DNA of 64,000 nt from Candidatus Kurthia intestinigallinarum (GTDB lineage: Bacteria; Bacillota; Bacilli; Bacillales_A; Planococcaceae), in NCBI RefSeq assembly GCF_003991225.1, contig NZ_JTFC01000015.1, positions 27,445-91,444 of the forward strand, written 5' to 3'. Of the stretch, positions 62,439-64,000 are shown one piece after another. The position numbers and the translations under genes were made by a program. How positions within the stretch are numbered: the stretch's first letter is position 1; each line of letters opens with the position of its first letter. The notes beneath the pieces are model-generated. The model was given only the letters and a program-made list of their open reading frames with translations, searched no databases and had not been told where the DNA came from.

Positions 62439-62816
62439 TGCCTTAAATTTCAAAAACTCATAATAATTCTCTAAGTCCTCTAATGCCTCTTGTAAGGTTT
62501 CCGCTTCTGCTTCATCAAATGAAAGAGAGGGGCTGTTTTCAAAGAAATCTAAGATGCTTTTTTGTGTGGGTGTTAGGTGAACATATGTATCAGATGTGAT
62601 TTTTTTGACATGAATACGGCCTAATAAATAATCGACTGAGGCATCATAATAGTCTGCAAAAGCATTTAAGAGGTCAGGTGTTGGATTACTTAGGCCATTT
62701 TCATAGCGAGACAATTGATAAATTGTAATGCCTAAATCATCACTTACTTTTTTCTGTTTGTAATGGTAATCGTCACGTAATTCTTTTAAACGCTCACCTA
62801 AAATTGATAAGTCCAT
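62424..62816 (-). CDS. XRE-family transcriptional regulator
   Basis: A 130-residue protein from ATG 62816 (SD GGGGGA). N-terminal HTH: LGERLKELRDDYHYKQKKVS, YQLSRYENGLSNPTPDLLN, and the LGRIH end, typical of Cro/C1-type repressors. The C-terminal half is acidic (LEDLENYYEFLKFKAQKKT). Three TTGC-N7-GCAA sites lie upstream, so it probably represses itself and the divergent gene. Confidence 0.87.
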   Translation of the reverse strand: MDLSILGERLKELRDDYHYKQKKVSDDLGITIYQLSRYENGLSNPTPDLLNAFADYYDASVDYLLGRIHVKKITSDTYVHLTPTQKSILDFFENSPSLSFDEAEAETLQEALEDLENYYEFLKFKAQKKT

Positions 62817-62855
62817 CACGATCCCCCTTTACTTAGTAGCTTTAGTTTAACATTT

Positions 62856-62941
62856 TTGCATTATCTGCAATTTATATTTGCTAAAAATGCAATTTTATTG
62901 ACTTTTTATATTAAAATGAATTATATTTGCAATATAAGCAA
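62856..62941. promoter_or_regulatory. Three operator-like TTGC-N7-GCAA sites
   Basis: Sites at 62856-62870, 62878-62892 and 62927-62941. All keep the same half-sites and 7-base spacing; centres are 22 and 49 bases apart. They fill the region between the XRE gene and the HTH gene start. Confidence 0.75.
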
Positions 62942-63011
62942 ATTAAGTGTGGTTTTCAGGGGAGTCATTTTGTATCTATACAAATTTACACAAACAAAAG
63001 GAGCATCCAAT

Positions 63012-63659
63012 ATGAAGTCAATTCTTGCAGAGGGCTATGGCATCATTCCAAAACTGGTGATGCGTGATGAAAGTTTATCTATTGAGGCGAAGGCGATTTA
63101 TGCGTATTTGGCGGCGTTTGCAGGCAATCAGTTTGAGGCCTATCCTAGTGTGGAGCTGATTTGTCATGAGCTGAATATTTCAAAGAAGCGGTTTTTGATG
63201 CATCGAAAAATGCTGGTGGAGCGTGGCTATATGGAGATAAAAAGGCAGCGTGCGGCGAATGGTTTTTCCAATAATGTTTATGTGCTGACGCAGTCGATTT
63301 GTTATGGTAACGATTCGTTGCCACACGAAACGGTAGGGCAACAGGGCGTAACCAAACAATATGTAGCGGAACAGGACGTAGCCGCTATAAGTAACAGGTT
63401 TACTAATAACAATCTTAATAATAACAGTTTAAAAATAAAGGAGCTCGCGGCATTTTATCATTTCTTCGCAGAATACCCCTCCCTCAAGGAACGTAGTGAG
63501 GAGGGAGGGGATGAATGCGAACCCAATTATTCTGCTAGTACGAATTTGTTGAAAAGAACATCCGTTCCCGTTATACTATTCGAAAAAAGGAGGTGTCTGT
63601 CATGCCACATAAAGCCTATAAATTCCGTATCTACCCAAATAAAGACCAACAAGCATTAA
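63012..63659 (+). CDS. Replication-type HTH protein (HTH_36), C-terminus probably replaced by IS end
   Basis: From ATG 63012 (SD AAAGGAG; longer frame upstream is through the operators). MKSILAEGYGIIPKLVMRDE, SIEAKAIYAYLAAFAG, YPSVELICHELNISKKRFLM is the start of phage/ICE replication initiators of the HTH_36 type. Homology-like sequence ends near NNNLNNNSLKI (about 63445); the remaining ~70 codons read through an IS left-end hairpin and the tnpB start, so the gene is likely interrupted. Confidence 0.72.
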   Translation: MKSILAEGYGIIPKLVMRDESLSIEAKAIYAYLAAFAGNQFEAYPSVELICHELNISKKRFLMHRKMLVERGYMEIKRQRAANGFSNNVYVLTQSICYGNDSLPHETVGQQGVTKQYVAEQDVAAISNRFTNNNLNNNSLKIKELAAFYHFFAEYPSLKERSEEGGDECEPNYSASTNLLKRTSVPVILFEKRRCLSCHIKPINSVSTQIKTNKH

Positions 63660-64000
63660 TTCATCAAACACATGGTCATTGCCGTTTTGTGTACAACTAT
63701 TTCCTTGAACGTTGGAATACTTCTTATGAAGAAGAAGGAAAAGGGTTGAATCGTTCCATTATGTCTAAAATGCTCACAAAGCTGAAAAAACAAGATGATA
63801 CGGCATGGCTACGCAACGTAGATAGTGTGGCATTACAAGCCTCTTATGAAAATTTACTAGACGCTTTTAAACGTTTCTTTCAAAAGCAAAATAACTATCC
63901 TCGCTTTAAAAGTAAAAAGAATCCAGTTCAAAGTTATACTACGAAGAATACGAATAACAATATTGCGATTATCGGTAATCAAATGAAGCTACCAAAATTA
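63476..64000 (+). mobile_element. IS200/IS605-type (tnpB-only) element, left part
   Basis: The left end carries a hairpin CCCCTCCCTC (63476-63485) / GAGGGAGGGG (63501-63510), a promoter TTGAAA (63549-63554), 17-base spacer, TATACT (63572-63577), then tnpB. The exact left boundary, between about 63445 and 63476, cannot be fixed. No tnpA is seen. Confidence 0.72.
63602..64000 (+). CDS. tnpB: TnpB (OrfB) RNA-guided nuclease of IS200/IS605 family, partial
   Basis: 133 codons to the window edge: MPHKAYKFRIYPNKDQQALI, FVYNYFLERWN, ALQASYENLLDAFKRFFQK, YPRFKSKKNP are classic TnpB N-terminal blocks. SD AAAGGAGGTG. Known function: RNA-guided DNA endonuclease that favours element retention. The RuvC motifs and the omega-RNA region lie beyond the window. 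Confidence 0.92.
   Translation, partial: MPHKAYKFRIYPNKDQQALIHQTHGHCRFVYNYFLERWNTSYEEEGKGLNRSIMSKMLTKLKKQDDTAWLRNVDSVALQASYENLLDAFKRFFQKQNNYPRFKSKKNPVQSYTTKNTNNNIAIIGNQMKLPKL

Noticed and set aside
1..64000. Window as part of a large plasmid because of the Rep-like gene and parS
   Set aside because: The parS is the chromosomal Spo0J type and the gene set (ltaS, opp-type transporter, HIT, MetNIQ) is chromosomal in character. Not fully excluded.

Overview
The window looks like chromosome of a low-GC Gram-positive of the order Bacillales, most like the Lysinibacillus/Solibacillus side of the Planococcaceae. The reasons are strong AGGAGG-type ribosome binding sites, frequent TTG and GTG starts, lipoproteins with LAAC/LAGC lipoboxes, an LTA synthase, and family choices typical of that group (BltD-like acetyltransferase, DUF4306, DUF3953, PadR plus DUF2812). 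A perfect parS site (4183-4198) suggests an origin-proximal position. No rRNA, tRNA or CRISPR array was seen.

Region by region. 0-3 kb: a winged-helix/HTH Rep-like gene open at the left edge and a second, diverged ClpX. 3-13 kb: accessory metabolism and transport (two BASS-type transporters, AdhP-type alcohol dehydrogenase, acetyltransferases), interspersed with decaying genes (histidine phosphatase, glyoxalase, speG) and a family of AT-rich TTAR/TTTA-unit repeats. 13-14.6 kb: an Rgg-type regulator facing a 37-residue peptide gene with a double-Trp tail. 16.4-26.5 kb: an organosulfur module with metQ on one side and an eight-gene operon (two HpaB-like, SsuD, SfnG, MetN, MetI, SfnB, Fe-ADH) on the other; both flanks share a short hairpin fused to a terminator in the leader. 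26.6-38 kb: a sigma-like membrane fusion, ltaS, HAD phosphatase, HIT protein, a WHH-type nuclease toxin candidate, PadR/DUF2812 and small membrane proteins. 38-44.6 kb: a complete oligopeptide ABC transporter with a circularly permuted binding protein, N-terminally extended permeases and fused ATPases. 44.7-48.2 kb: small unknown proteins, lipoprotein, DMT exporter.

48.6-61.4 kb is a defence island. dptF-dptG-dptH (phosphorothioation-linked restriction) run rightward; convergent to them is a tight three-gene operon encoding a MazG-like pyrophosphohydrolase, a PLD plus DEAH-helicase protein and a PD-(D/E)XK-like protein. No dndBCDE modification genes are seen in the window, so the restriction set either acts with distant modification genes or works differently. 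61.5-64 kb: small genes, an XRE regulator with three TTGC-N7-GCAA sites in its promoter region, and a replication-type HTH gene apparently cut short by an IS200/IS605-type element whose tnpB runs off the right edge.

How parts work together: MetNIQ would import methionine or sulfonate-like compounds and the flavin monooxygenases would release sulfur, but no flavin reductase is encoded beside them. The three copies of a ~140-bp terminal-inverted repeat and the AT-rich repeats sit between genes and often supply terminators or even stop codons. All family assignments are from reading the translated sequence; no database search was run.
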